Assembly: GCF_047601025.1 (NCBI RefSeq)
Contig: NZ_JASGJZ010000001.1
Location: 3,844,001 to 3,908,000, forward strand
From: Pseudorhodoferax sp047601025
GTDB lineage: Bacteria; Pseudomonadota; Gammaproteobacteria; Burkholderiales; Burkholderiaceae_C
Length of the DNA: 64,000 nt
Direction: 5' to 3'
The notes under the pieces were generated by a model. That model saw only the letters and a program-made list of their open reading frames with translations. It was not told where the DNA came from and did not search any database. The position numbers and the translations under genes were made by a program. Shown here piece by piece: positions 31,203-40,900 of the stretch (position 1 is the first letter of the stretch; each line of letters opens with the position of its first letter).

Positions 31203-32339
31203 TCAGCCGCGGTGGTAGCGCGGCGGCAGGAAGGGCAGCGGCACGACCTCCATCGGCACCGCCTTGCCGCGCACGATGGCATGCACGCGCGTGCCGGGTT
31301 CTGCAAATTCCGTGCGCAGGTAGGCCATCGCGATGGGCCGGTCGACCGAGGGGGCGAGCAGGCCGCTCGTGACCTCGCCGATGGCCTCGCCCGCCGCCGG
31401 CCCGTCCGGCGGCTGCAGGGCGGTGTGCTCGCGCACCGGCACGCGCTCCAGCGCGATCAGGCCGACGCGCCGGCGCGCGAGCGGCGCCGTGCCGTCGAGC
31501 TGGGCCAGCACCGTGCCGGCGCCCGGAAAGCCGCCGGCGCGCGCGCCGCCGGTGCGGCGCACCTTCTGGATCGCCCACTGCAGCTGCGCCTCGGCCGGCG
31601 TGGTGGCGGTGTCGATGTCGTTGCCGTACAGGCACAGGCCGGCCTCCAGCCGCAGCGAGTTGCGCGCGCCCAGGCCGATCGGCAGCACCTCGGGCTGGGC
31701 CAGCAGCGCGCGCGCCAGCGCCTCGGCCTGCGGCCCGGGCACGGAGATCTCGAAGCCGTCCTCGCCGGTGTAGCCGCTGCGGGTGACGTACAGCGGCGCG
31801 CCCTGCCAGTCGAAGGCGCGGCCGGTCATGAAGACCAGCCGTTCCACGCCCGGCAGCAGGCGGGCCAGCGCGGCCGCGGCCGCGGGGCCCTGCAGCGCCA
31901 GCAGGCCGTGTCCGGCCAGCGGCACGACGGCGCAGCGGCTGCCGATGCGGGCCCGCAGGTGCGCCGTGTCCGCGGCCTTGCAGGCGCCGTTGACGATCAC
32001 GAACAGGTGGTCGCCGCGGTTCACGAACATCAGGTCGTCGAGGATGCCGCCGGACTCGGCCAGCAGCAGGCCGTAGCGCTGGCGGTCCAGGCCGAGGCCG
32101 ATGGCGTCGACCGGCACCAGGCTCTCGAACGCGGCGGCGGCGTCCGGCCCCTGCAGCTGCAGCTGGCCCATGTGCGAGACGTCGAACAGGCCGGCCGCGC
32201 GGCGCACGTGCAGGTGCTCGGCCATCAGGCCGGCCCTGTACTGCACCGGCATGCTGTAGCCGGCGAACGGGACCATGCGCGCGCCCAGTTCCAGGTGCAG
32301 GGCGTGCAAGGGGGTGTGCAGCAGCGGCGTGTCGGGCAT
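31203..32339 (-). CDS. gcvT: aminomethyltransferase, T protein
   Basis: The 378-residue T protein releases ammonia and makes methylene-tetrahydrofolate from the H-bound aminomethyl group. Folate-binding features are MVPFAGYSMPVQY, LFDVSHMGQLQL and YTGEDGFEISV. ATG 32339 is preferred because GAGGAG precedes it by seven bases; an upstream in-frame ATG near 32366 lies within poor coding sequence. It is the first gene of the operon, directly downstream of the glycine riboswitch. Confidence 0.96.
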   Translation of the reverse strand: MPDTPLLHTPLHALHLELGARMVPFAGYSMPVQYRAGLMAEHLHVRRAAGLFDVSHMGQLQLQGPDAAAAFESLVPVDAIGLGLDRQRYGLLLAESGGILDDLMFVNRGDHLFVIVNGACKAADTAHLRARIGSRCAVVPLAGHGLLALQGPAAAAALARLLPGVERLVFMTGRAFDWQGAPLYVTRSGYTGEDGFEISVPGPQAEALARALLAQPEVLPIGLGARNSLRLEAGLCLYGNDIDTATTPAEAQLQWAIQKVRRTGGARAGGFPGAGTVLAQLDGTAPLARRRVGLIALERVPVREHTALQPPDGPAAGEAIGEVTSGLLAPSVDRPIAMAYLRTEFAEPGTRVHAIVRGKAVPMEVVPLPFLPPRYHRG

Positions 32340-32398
32340 CGCGCGACTCCTCGGGGGCAGTTTCACGGCATGGCGCAGTAGTGTGCGCCACGGGCTGC

Positions 32399-32590
32399 CT
32401 CGCTGTCCGCTTTACCTGGGAGATTCGCCGCTTGCGCGGGTCGCCCCTTCGGTGGGCCCGCGCAAGGGGCGGGCCTCTCTCCAGTGAGGACGGCCGGTGA
32501 CCTCGGTCAGTCCTTCTGCCCGGGCGCCGGGCAAGAGCCTGCGCCGTCGGCGGCCCCGCTGCGCATGGGGCGCGGGGCTCTCTCCTGACC
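32399..32590 (-). ncRNA. tandem glycine riboswitch
   Basis: Read on the minus strand, aptamer I occupies 32590-32505 and is closed by GGTCAG/CTGACC. Aptamer II occupies 32488-32399 and contains GGAGAGA, CACCGAAGGGGCGA, GAATCTCCCAGGTAAAG and GGACAGCGAG, the conserved glycine-aptamer blocks in order. Its P1 pairs CTCACTG with CAGCGAG with one mismatch. The array lies in the leader of gcvT-gcvH-gcvP and probably turns the operon on when glycine is high. Aptamer I matches the consensus less well in its central loop. Confidence 0.85.
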
Positions 32591-32597
32591 GGCGCGC

Positions 32598-32603
32598 AGT
32601 ATA
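32598..32603 (-). promoter_or_regulatory. -10 element of gcv operon
   Basis: TATACT on the minus strand is placed about eight bases before the first aptamer stem, so transcripts would begin just ahead of the riboswitch. The matching -35 is not distinct; it would fall near the ETF-QO stop codon at 32623. Confidence 0.5.
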
Positions 32604-32622
32604 GCCAGCGGCGCGGCCGGGC

Positions 32623-34320
32623 TCACATGCCGGAGTAGTTCGGCCCGCCGCCGCCCTCGGGCGTGACCCAGACGATGTTCTGCGTCGGGTCCTTGATGTC
32701 GCAGGTCTTGCAGTGCACGCAGTTCTGCGCGTTGATCTGCAGCCGGTCGCCGCCGGCGTCGGTCTTCACGAACTCGTAGACGCCGGCCGGGCAGTAGCGC
32801 GATTCCGGGCCGGCGAACTTGGCGAGGTTCACGTTGACCGGCACCGAGGGGTCCTTCAGCGTCAGGTGCGCCGGCTGGTGCTCGTTGTGGTTGGTGTTGC
32901 TGATGAACACGCTGGACAGCCGGTCGAAGGTCAGCTTGCCGTCGGGCTTGGGGTAGACGATGGGCTTGCACTCGGCCGCGGGCTTCAGGTAGGCGTGGTC
33001 GGGCTTGTTGCGGTGCAGCGTCCACGGCACGTTGCCCCGGAGCACGAACTGCTCGAAGCCGTTCATGACGGTGGCCACCGTCAGGCCCTTCTTGAACCAG
33101 GCCTTGAAGTTGCGCGCCTTGTTCAGTTCGGTGTAGAGCCAGCTGTTCTCGAACAGCTCGGGGTACAGCGCGAGCTCGTCGTGCTGGCGGCCGGCCACGA
33201 TGGCGTCGTAGGCGGCCTCGGCCGCCAGCATGCCGGTCTTGATCGCGGCGTGGCTGCCCTTGATGCGGCTGACGTTCAGGAAGCCGGCGTCGCAGCCGAC
33301 CAGCGCGCCGCCCGGGAAGATGGTCTTGGGCAGCGATTGCAGGCCGCCCGCGGTGATGGCGCGGGCGCCGTAGCCCAGCCGCTTGCCGGGCTTGATGCCG
33401 TGGGCCTCGTCGCCTTCCAGGTACCAGCGGATGTTGGGGTGCGTCTTCCAGCGCTGGAATTCCTCGAACGGGCTCAGGTAGGGGTTGCTGTAGTCCAGCC
33501 CGGTGATGAAGCCGAGCGTGACCTTGTTGTCCTCCATGTGGTAGAGGAAGGCGCCGCCGTAGGTCTTGTTGTCCATCGGCCAGCCGGCCGTGTGCAGCAC
33601 GAAGCCGGGCTGGTGGCGCTGGGGATCGATTTCCCAGACTTCCTTGATGCCGATGCCGTAGGTCTGCGGGTCGCGGCCTTCGTCCAGGTTGTAGCGCGCG
33701 ATCAGCTGGCGGCCCAGGTGCCCGCGCGCGCCCTCGGCGAAGATCGTGTACTTGCCGTGCAGCTCCATGCCGAGCTGGAACTCGTCGGTCGGCTCGCCGT
33801 CCTTGCCGATCCCCAGGTTGCCGGTGGCCACGCCCTTGACCGAGCCGTCCTCGTTGTAGAGCACCTCGGCGGCCGGGAAGCCCGGGAAGATCTCCACGCC
33901 CAGGCCCTCGGCCTGCTGCGCCAGCCAGCGCACCACGTTGCCCAGGCTGATGATGTAGTTGCCGTGGTTCTGGAAGCACGCCGGCAGCAGGAAGTTGGGC
34001 GTGCGCAGGCCGGACTTCTCGCCCAGGAACACCATGGCGTCGTCGGTGACGGGCTGGTTCAGCGGGGCGCCGTCTTCCTTCCAGTTCGGCAGCAGCTCGG
34101 TCAGCGCGCGCGGGTCCATGATGGCGCCGGACAGGATGTGGGCGCCGGGCTCGGAGCCCTTCTCCAGCACGACGACCGAGACGTCGGTCCCCTTCTCGGC
34201 GGCGAGCTGCTTGAGCCGGATGGCGGTGGCCAGCCCGGCCGGGCCACCACCGACGACGACGACGTCGTATTCCATGGCCTCGCGCGGACCGTACTGGGCC
34301 AGGATCTCTTCGTTCGTCAT
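32623..34320 (-). CDS. electron transfer flavoprotein-ubiquinone oxidoreductase
   Basis: The 565-residue protein starts at ATG 34320 with GAGAGA upstream. The N-terminal FAD motif DVVVVGGGPAGLATAIRL and C-terminal 4Fe-4S ligands in NCVHCKTCDIKDPTQNIVW, with a further Cys in SRYCPAGVYEF, identify ETF-QO. It transfers electrons from ETF, reduced by acyl-CoA and amine dehydrogenases, to membrane ubiquinone. Length matches the family. It is transcribed on the same strand as the gcv operon but separated by the riboswitch promoter. Confidence 0.96.
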   Translation of the reverse strand: MTNEEILAQYGPREAMEYDVVVVGGGPAGLATAIRLKQLAAEKGTDVSVVVLEKGSEPGAHILSGAIMDPRALTELLPNWKEDGAPLNQPVTDDAMVFLGEKSGLRTPNFLLPACFQNHGNYIISLGNVVRWLAQQAEGLGVEIFPGFPAAEVLYNEDGSVKGVATGNLGIGKDGEPTDEFQLGMELHGKYTIFAEGARGHLGRQLIARYNLDEGRDPQTYGIGIKEVWEIDPQRHQPGFVLHTAGWPMDNKTYGGAFLYHMEDNKVTLGFITGLDYSNPYLSPFEEFQRWKTHPNIRWYLEGDEAHGIKPGKRLGYGARAITAGGLQSLPKTIFPGGALVGCDAGFLNVSRIKGSHAAIKTGMLAAEAAYDAIVAGRQHDELALYPELFENSWLYTELNKARNFKAWFKKGLTVATVMNGFEQFVLRGNVPWTLHRNKPDHAYLKPAAECKPIVYPKPDGKLTFDRLSSVFISNTNHNEHQPAHLTLKDPSVPVNVNLAKFAGPESRYCPAGVYEFVKTDAGGDRLQINAQNCVHCKTCDIKDPTQNIVWVTPEGGGGPNYSGM

Positions 34321-34430
34321 GGGGGTGTCTCTCTGCTGTTGGATGCGGCGGCGGATTTTAAGCGGCGAGTTGCGGGCTGCTGTCACAATGCCGACCGGTG
34401 TTCCGGGACGTGGAAGGTGGGGGTTTTCGC

Positions 34431-35213
34431 ATGGCGTACAGCATCGGATTGGATGGACGCGTCGCCTTGGTGACAGGCGCCTCCAGCGGACTGGGCGCGC
34501 AGTTCGCGCGGGTGCTGGCGCGCGCGGGCGCGGCGGTGGTGCTGGCCAGCCGCAGGCTGGAACGCCTGCGGGAACTGCGCGCGCAGATCGAGGGCGAGGG
34601 CGGCGATGCCCATGTGCTGGAGTTGGACGTGACCGACCGTGGTTCCATTCGCGCCGCGGTCGCGCATGCCGAGACCGAGGTCGGCTCGATCGACATCCTG
34701 GTCAACAACTCGGGCGTGAGCACCGCGCAGCGCCTGGAGGACGTGGACGAGGAAGACTTCGACTTCATGTTCGACACCAACGTGCGGGGCGCGTTCTTCG
34801 TCGCGCAGGAGGTCGGCCGGCGCATGCTGGCGCGCGCGCAGGGCGCGGCCCCGGGCAGCTACACCGGCGGGCGCATCGTCAACGTCGCCTCGATGGCCGG
34901 GCTCAAGACCATGCCGAAGATCGGCGTGTACAGCATGACCAAGGCCGCGGTGGTGCACATGACGCGCGCGATGGCGCTGGAGTGGGGCCGCTTCGGCATC
35001 AACGTGAACGCGCTGTGCCCGGGCTACATCGACACCGAGCTGAACCATGCGCACTGGCAGACCGAGCAGGGCCGCAGGCTGGTGCAGGCGCTGCCGCGCA
35101 AGCGCGTGGGCAAGCCCGAGGACCTGGACGCGCTGATCGTGCTGCTGGCCAGCGACCAGAGCCACTTCGTCAACGGCGCGGTGATCGCGGCCGACGACGG
35201 GTTCGGGGTCTGA
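34431..35213 (+). CDS. short-chain dehydrogenase/reductase
   Basis: The 260-residue SDR starts at ATG 34431, with AAGGTGG about ten bases upstream. Motifs are LVTGASSGLGAQFA for cofactor binding, LVNNSGVS, NVASMAGLKTMPKIGVYSMTKAA with the Tyr-x3-Lys, and NALCPGYIDTEL. It ends in an SDR-typical FVNGAVIAADDGFGV. Family members of this kind include 3-oxoacyl-ACP or beta-hydroxyacyl-CoA reductases. Beside ETF-QO it may work in fatty-acid or branched-chain oxidation, which is inference. Confidence 0.9.
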   Translation: MAYSIGLDGRVALVTGASSGLGAQFARVLARAGAAVVLASRRLERLRELRAQIEGEGGDAHVLELDVTDRGSIRAAVAHAETEVGSIDILVNNSGVSTAQRLEDVDEEDFDFMFDTNVRGAFFVAQEVGRRMLARAQGAAPGSYTGGRIVNVASMAGLKTMPKIGVYSMTKAAVVHMTRAMALEWGRFGINVNALCPGYIDTELNHAHWQTEQGRRLVQALPRKRVGKPEDLDALIVLLASDQSHFVNGAVIAADDGFGV

Positions 35214-35229
35214 GCGCCGCCCGCAGGCT

Positions 35230-35814
35230 TCACGCGGGCTGCTTCGGCCGCGGCTGGCGGCCCATCAGGTAGAACTCGGCGTTCGGCTGCATGCCGCTGA
35301 AGCTGGCCAGGCGGTTGGACAGGCCGAAGAAGGCGGCGATGGCCGCGATGTCCCAGGCGTCCTCGTCGGTGAAGCCGTGCGCGGCGAGCGCGGCGAAGTC
35401 CGCGTCGTCGATCTCGTGCGAGCGCTGGCAGACCTTCATCGCGAACTCCAGCATCGCGTGCTGGCGCGGCGCGATGTCGGCCTTGCGCCAGTTGATGGCC
35501 ACCTGGTCGGCCACCAGCGGCTTCTTCTCGTAGATGCGCAGCAGCGCGCCGTGCGCGACCACGCAGTACAGGCACTGGTTGGCGGCGCTGGTGGCGGTGA
35601 CGATCATCTCGCGGTCGCCTTTGCTGAGGTTGCCGTCCTCCTTGAGCATCAGCGCGTCGTGGTAGGCGAAGAAGGCGCGCCATTCGGCCGGGCGGCGGGC
35701 CAGGGCCAGGAACACGTTGGGCACGAAGCCGGCTTTCTGCTGCACCTCGAGGATCTTGGCCTGGATGTCCTCGGGCAGTTGGTCCAGGTCGGGCAGGGGG
35801 TAGCGGGTGGACAT
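35230..35814 (-). CDS. AhpD-like peroxidase-related protein
   Basis: The protein has 194 residues from ATG 35814, with GGAGA upstream. NQCLYCVVAHGALL contains the Cys-x2-Cys-x3-His active site of the AhpD/carboxymuconolactone-decarboxylase fold. The surrounding FVPNVFLALARRPAEW and KGDREMIVTATSAANQ match the uncharacterised peroxidase-related subfamily. It likely reduces peroxides or acts as a disulfide-relay protein in the cytosol. It stands alone between the SDR and hpnC. Confidence 0.85.
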   Translation of the reverse strand: MSTRYPLPDLDQLPEDIQAKILEVQQKAGFVPNVFLALARRPAEWRAFFAYHDALMLKEDGNLSKGDREMIVTATSAANQCLYCVVAHGALLRIYEKKPLVADQVAINWRKADIAPRQHAMLEFAMKVCQRSHEIDDADFAALAAHGFTDEDAWDIAAIAAFFGLSNRLASFSGMQPNAEFYLMGRQPRPKQPA

Positions 35815-35860
35815 GGCTGGCGTCTCCGGTCGTGGCAGATGGCGGGCCATGATAGGGGTG

Positions 35861-36703
35861 CTACATGCGGCAGGCGCGCCACAGCAGCCGCGGCGCATCG
35901 GCCTTGGACAGGCGCGGGCGTTCGCGCCAACTGGCATGGTCCAGCGCGGCGAGCTTGTCCAGGATGCGCAGCCCGCCCTGCACGACCAGGCGCAGCTCCC
36001 AGCCCGTGCGGCCGGGCACGCGGTGCACCAGCGGTGCGCCGCGCAGCATCAGCGCGCGTGCCCACTGCGCCTCCTCGGCCACCAGCGCGCGCACCGGCGC
36101 GGCCGGCGTCGTGCCGTGCGCGGCGCAGCGGTCCCGCGGCAGATAGAAGCGCCCGCGCGGCAGGTCGACCGAGAGGTCCTGCCAGAAGTTGATCAGCTGC
36201 AGCGCGTTGCAGATGTCGTCGCTGCGCTGCAGCGACGGGGCGTCGTGCACGCCGTACAGGTGCAGCATCAGCCGGCCGACCGGCGCGGCCGAGCGCCGGC
36301 AGTAGTCCAGCAGCTCGGCGCGGTCGGCGTAGCCCTCGCCGGCCGCCGTCTTGCGCACGTCCTGCAGGAAGGCGGCCAGCAGGTCGTCCAGCGGCTCCTG
36401 CGGCAGCGCGTGGCGTTCGATCGCGCCGGCCAGCGGGCCGAACACGCGCGGCCAGCGGCCGGACGGCGGGGCGCCGGCGTACAGCGCCGCCAGGTCGGCG
36501 CGGTAGGCGAGCAGATCGGCCTGCCGCCGGTCGGCCGGCGCGTCGCCTTCGTCGGCCAGGTCGTCGGCCGTGCGGGCGAACCAGTAGATCGCGGCGACGG
36601 TCGGCCGCAGCGCGGCCGGGCACAGCCAGGAGGCGACCGGGAAGTTCTCGTAGTGGTCGACGCGGGCCGCCGCGGCGGCTGCGCCCTGTGTCGGCGAGGG
36701 CAT
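35861..36703 (-). CDS. hpnC: HpnC-type squalene/phytoene synthase
   Basis: The 280-residue prenyl synthase contains both aspartate-rich motifs, ARTADDLADEGD near residue 50 and NFWQDLSVDLPRGRFYLP near 170. FPVASWLCPAALRP is the HpnC-like N-terminus. In hopanoid pathways HpnC and HpnD convert farnesyl diphosphate to squalene with HpnE. No hpnD, hpnE or cyclase is in this window, so partners must lie elsewhere or the gene is an orphan. It is divergent from the efflux operon, with a perfect palindrome between them. Confidence 0.85.
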   Translation of the reverse strand: MPSPTQGAAAAAARVDHYENFPVASWLCPAALRPTVAAIYWFARTADDLADEGDAPADRRQADLLAYRADLAALYAGAPPSGRWPRVFGPLAGAIERHALPQEPLDDLLAAFLQDVRKTAAGEGYADRAELLDYCRRSAAPVGRLMLHLYGVHDAPSLQRSDDICNALQLINFWQDLSVDLPRGRFYLPRDRCAAHGTTPAAPVRALVAEEAQWARALMLRGAPLVHRVPGRTGWELRLVVQGGLRILDKLAALDHASWRERPRLSKADAPRLLWRACRM

Positions 36704-36755
36704 GGGCGCGGCATTGTCGCCGCCATCCCCTGCGGGCGCGGCGGTCGGGCGATTC

Positions 36756-36774
36756 GATCGACAATATGTCGATC
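36756..36774. promoter_or_regulatory. perfect palindrome between hpnC and efflux genes
   Basis: GATCGACA-ATA-TGTCGATC is an exact 8+3+8 dyad, 53 bp upstream of the hpnC start and 64 bp upstream of the membrane-fusion gene. The shape fits a TetR- or MarR-type dimer site controlling the RND pump. No such regulator gene is adjacent, so it would act in trans. Confidence 0.55.
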
Positions 36775-36837
36775 ACACCGCTGGATGAACCATCTGGGGA
36801 TCAGCACACGCTGGCCGCAGTGCTTTCGGGATTTCCC

Positions 36838-37992
36838 ATGTCACACCAACTGAGGCGCATGCGCCGCACTCGATGGCCGCGCGCAGCGCTCCTGGCCCTG
36901 GCGGCCCTGCTCGCGGGCTGCCAGAAACCGCCGGCGGAGCCCGAGCCGGTGCGCGCCGTCAAGCTGCTGACGGTGGCGCCGGAGGCTGCCACGTTCGGCT
37001 TCGAGTTCGCCGGCGAGGTGCGCGCCCGCGTGGAATCGCGCCTGGGCTTCCGCGTGGCCGGCAAGATCGTGCGCCGGGCCGTGGAGCTGGGCCAGACCGT
37101 GCGCGTGGGCCAACTGCTGGCCGAGCTGGACGCGCAGGACCTGCGGCTGGCCGCCGATGCGGCGCGCGCCCAGGTGGCGGCCGCGCAGACCAACCGCGAC
37201 CTGACGCAGGCCGACCTGCAGCGCTACCGCGAGTTGCGCCGGCAGAACTTCATCAGCGACGCCGAGCTGGAGCGGCGCGAAGCCGCGTTCCGCGCCGCCC
37301 AGGCCGAGCTCGACCAGGCCCAGGCCCAGCTGGCGGCGCAGGGCAACCAGGCCGGCTACGCGCGGCTGGTGGCCGACGTGGCCGGCGTGGTGACCGGTAT
37401 CGAGGCCGAGCCCGGGCAGGTGGTGGCGGCCGGCGCGCCGGTGGTGCAGGTGGCGCAGAACGGCGTGCGCGACGTGGTGTTCTCGGTGCCGGAAGATCGC
37501 GTGCGCGCCGTGCGGGTCGGCTCGCCGGTCGAGGTGCGGCTGTGGAATTCCGAGGCGGTGCTGCCCGGCCGCGTGCGCGAGGTCGCGGCCAGCGCCGACG
37601 CGGCCACGCGCACCTTCCAGGTCAAGGTCGCGCTGGAGACGCCGACCCCGCCGCCGCTGGGCACGACGGTCTCCGTCGTGCCGCGCGACCTGGGCACCAG
37701 CGGCCAGCCGGTGATCAAGCTGCCGACCAGCGCGCTGAGGCAGGAGTCCGACGGCCGCACGGCGGTCTGGCTGCTGGACGAGGCCAGCATGACGGTGCGT
37801 TCGCAGCCGGTGGAGATCGCCACCGCCGACGGCAACGAGGCGGTGATCAGCGCGGGCCTGGCGCCGGGCATGCGCGTCGTGGCCGCGGGCGTGCACGTGC
37901 TGGCGCCGGGCCAGAAGGTCAGCGTCTACCAGCCGCGCGTCGGCACCGGTGCCGACGCGCCGGCCGCGGCGCCCGCTTCCGCACCGCGTTGA
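36838..37992 (+). CDS. RND efflux periplasmic adaptor lipoprotein
   Basis: The protein has 384 residues from ATG 36838. A basic N-terminus, hydrophobic stretch and LLAGCQK lipobox put it as a lipoprotein anchored to the inner membrane. Adaptor features are GRVRARVESRLGFRVAGKIV-like barrel-sandwich strands, a coiled-coil hairpin near residues 110-160 rich in Gln/Ala, and GVVTGIEAEPGQVVAAGAPV. It bridges the RND pump to an outer-membrane channel. An in-frame ATG at 36766 exists, but the lipobox spacing favours 36838. The pump gene follows seven bases later. Confidence 0.92.
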   Translation: MSHQLRRMRRTRWPRAALLALAALLAGCQKPPAEPEPVRAVKLLTVAPEAATFGFEFAGEVRARVESRLGFRVAGKIVRRAVELGQTVRVGQLLAELDAQDLRLAADAARAQVAAAQTNRDLTQADLQRYRELRRQNFISDAELERREAAFRAAQAELDQAQAQLAAQGNQAGYARLVADVAGVVTGIEAEPGQVVAAGAPVVQVAQNGVRDVVFSVPEDRVRAVRVGSPVEVRLWNSEAVLPGRVREVAASADAATRTFQVKVALETPTPPPLGTTVSVVPRDLGTSGQPVIKLPTSALRQESDGRTAVWLLDEASMTVRSQPVEIATADGNEAVISAGLAPGMRVVAAGVHVLAPGQKVSVYQPRVGTGADAPAAAPASAPR

Positions 37993-37999
37993 ATCCGCC

Positions 38000-40900
38000 A
38001 TGAGTGCACCGAACTCGCCGCCGGCCCGGTCCGGGGCCGGCTTCAACCTCTCGCGCTGGGCGCTCGACCACCCGGCGCTGACGCGCTACCTGATGGTGGT
38101 GGTGATGCTGCTGGGCTTCGCGGCGTACTTCCAGCTGGGGCAGGACGAGGACCCGCCGTTCACCTTCCGCGCCATGGTGGTGCGCACCTACTGGCCCGGC
38201 GCCACCGCGCAGCAGGTGGCCGAGCAGGTCACCGACAAGCTCGAGCGCACGCTGCAGGAGGTGCCGTACGCGTTCCGCATCCGCAGCTACTCCAAGCCGG
38301 GCGAGTCGCAGATCATCTTCGAGCTCAAGGACAACTCGCCGCCCCGCGACGTGGCCAACCTGTGGTACGTGGTGCGCAAGAAGATCGGCGACATGCAGTA
38401 CCTGCTCCCGCAGGGCGTGGCCGGCCCGTTCTTCAACGACGACTTCGGCGACGTCTACGGCGTGATCTATGCGCTGTCGGCCGAGGGCTTCAGCTACGCC
38501 GAACTGAAGGAGTTCGCCGACGACGCGCGCCAGGTGCTGCTGCGCGTGCCCGACGTGGCCAAGGTCGAGCTGTTCGGCGTGCAGGACGAGAAGGTCTACA
38601 TCGAGCTGCCGCAGCGCCGGCTGGCCCAGCTGGGCCTGGACTTCAACCAGGTGCTGGAGCAGCTGCGCCAGCAGAACGCGGTGGCCAGCGCCGGTGCGGT
38701 ACAGACGCCGCTGGACGTGGTGCAGCTGCGGGTGACGGGGCAGTTCGGCGACATCGGCGCGCTGCGGGCCATGCCGATCCGCGGGCCCTCCGGCGCGCAG
38801 CTGCGGCTGGGCGACATCGCCGAGATCCGGCGCGGCTACGTCGATCCGCCGACCGTGAAGGTGCGGCACGACGGGCGCGAGGTCATCGCGCTCGGCGTGT
38901 CCATGACCAAGGGCGGGGACATCGTCCGGCTCGGCAAGGCGCTCAAGGCGGCCTTCGCCGACATCGAGCGAGGCCTGCCGGTCGGGGTGCACCTGGCGCA
39001 GGTGCAGGACCAGCCGAGCGCCGTGTCCAGCTCGGTCAACGAGTTCGTGAAGGTGCTGGTCGAGGCCGTGGTCATCGTGCTGGCCGTCAGCTTCGTCTCG
39101 CTCGGCCTGCATGGCCGGCCGGGCGAGCGGCGCTGGTGGCGGCGCTGGTACATCGACGTGCGCCCGGGCCTGGTGGTGGCGGTCACGATCCCGCTGGTGC
39201 TGGCCGCGACCTTCCTGGCCATGTGGTACTGGGACATCGGCCTGCACAAGGTCTCGCTGGGCTCGCTGATCATCGCGCTGGGCCTGCTGGTGGACGACGC
39301 CATCATTGCCGTGGAGATGATGGTGCGCAAGATGGAGGAGGGCTACGACAAGGTCCGCGCCGCCACCTTCGCCTACGAGATCACCGCGATGCCGATGCTG
39401 ACCGGCACGCTGATCACGGCCGTGGGCTTCCTGCCGATCGGCATCGCCAAGTCCGTGACCGGGGAGTACACCTTCGCGATCTTCGCGGTGACCGTGATCG
39501 CGCTGGTGCTGAGCTGGCTCGTCTCGGTGTATTTCGTGCCCTACCTCGGCACGCTGCTGCTCAAGCCCCATCCGCGGGCCGGCGTGCCGGGGCAGCCGCA
39601 CGAGCTGTTCGACTCGGGCTTCTACAACGCCTTCCGCCGCATGGTGCACTGGTGCGTGGCGCACCGCTGGCTGGTCATCCTGGCCACGGTGGGGGTGTTC
39701 GCGCTGGGCCTCGTCGGCATGGGCAAGGTGCAGCAGCAGTTCTTCCCGGATTCCAGCCGGCCCGAGATCCTGGTGGACATCTGGCTGCCCGAGGGCGCCT
39801 CGTTCGCGTCGAACGAAGCCATCGCCCGGCGCGTCGAGGAGCGCCTGATGCGCGAGGAGGGTGTGCGCTCGGTCACGGCCTGGATCGGCTCGGGCGTGCC
39901 GCGCTTCTACCTGCCGCTGGACCAGGTGTTCCCGCAGACCAACGTGTCGCAGTTCATCGTGCTGCCGCAGTCGCTGCCGCTGCGCGAGCGGCTGCGCGTG
40001 CGCCTGCCGGCGCTGCTGGCCGAGGAGTTCCCCGAGGTGCGCGGCCGCGTCAAGCTGCTGCCCAACGGCCCACCGGTGCCGTACCCGGTGCAGTTCCGCG
40101 TGGTCGGGCCGGACCCGCAGCTGCTGCGCCGGCGCGCCGACGAGGTCAAGGCCGCGATGCGCGAGAGCCCCAACACGCGCGGCGTCAACGACAACTGGAA
40201 CGAGTCGGTCAAGACCGTGCGGCTGGAGGTCGACCAGGCCAAGGCGCGCTCGCTGGGCGTGACCAGCCAGTCCATCGCCCAGGCCGCCCACATCGCGCTG
40301 ACCGGCGCCACCATCGGCCAGTTCCGTGAGCACGACAAGCTGATCGACATCGTGCTGCGCCAGCCGGCCAGCGAGCGGGCGCTGATCACCGACATCGTGA
40401 ACGCCTACGTCCCCACGGCCTCGGGCCGGGCGATCCCGCTGACGCAGATCGCCACGCCGGTGTTCGGATGGGAGCCCGGCGTGATGTGGCGCGAGGGCCG
40501 CGAGTACGCGATCACGGTGCAGAGCGACATCGCCGAGGGCCTGCAGGGCGCGACCGTCACCAACGAGCTGCTGCCGCGCCTGCGCGGGCTGGAGGACCAG
40601 TGGCGGCAGCAGGGCCTGGGCGGCTACGCCATCCAGGTGGCCGGCGCGGTGGAGGAGAGCAGCCGCGGCTCGGCCTCGATCGCGGCCGGCGTGCCCATCA
40701 TGCTGTTCCTGACCTTCACGCTGCTGATGCTGCAGCTGCAGAGCTTCAGCCGGTCGGTGCTGGTGTTCCTGACCGGGCCGCTGGGCATCGCCGGCGTGGC
40801 CGGCGCGCTGCTGGTGCTGGGCCGGCCGTTCGGCTTCGTCGCGTTGCTGGGCGTGATCGCGCTGATGGGCATGATCCAGCGCAACTCCGTGATCCTGATC

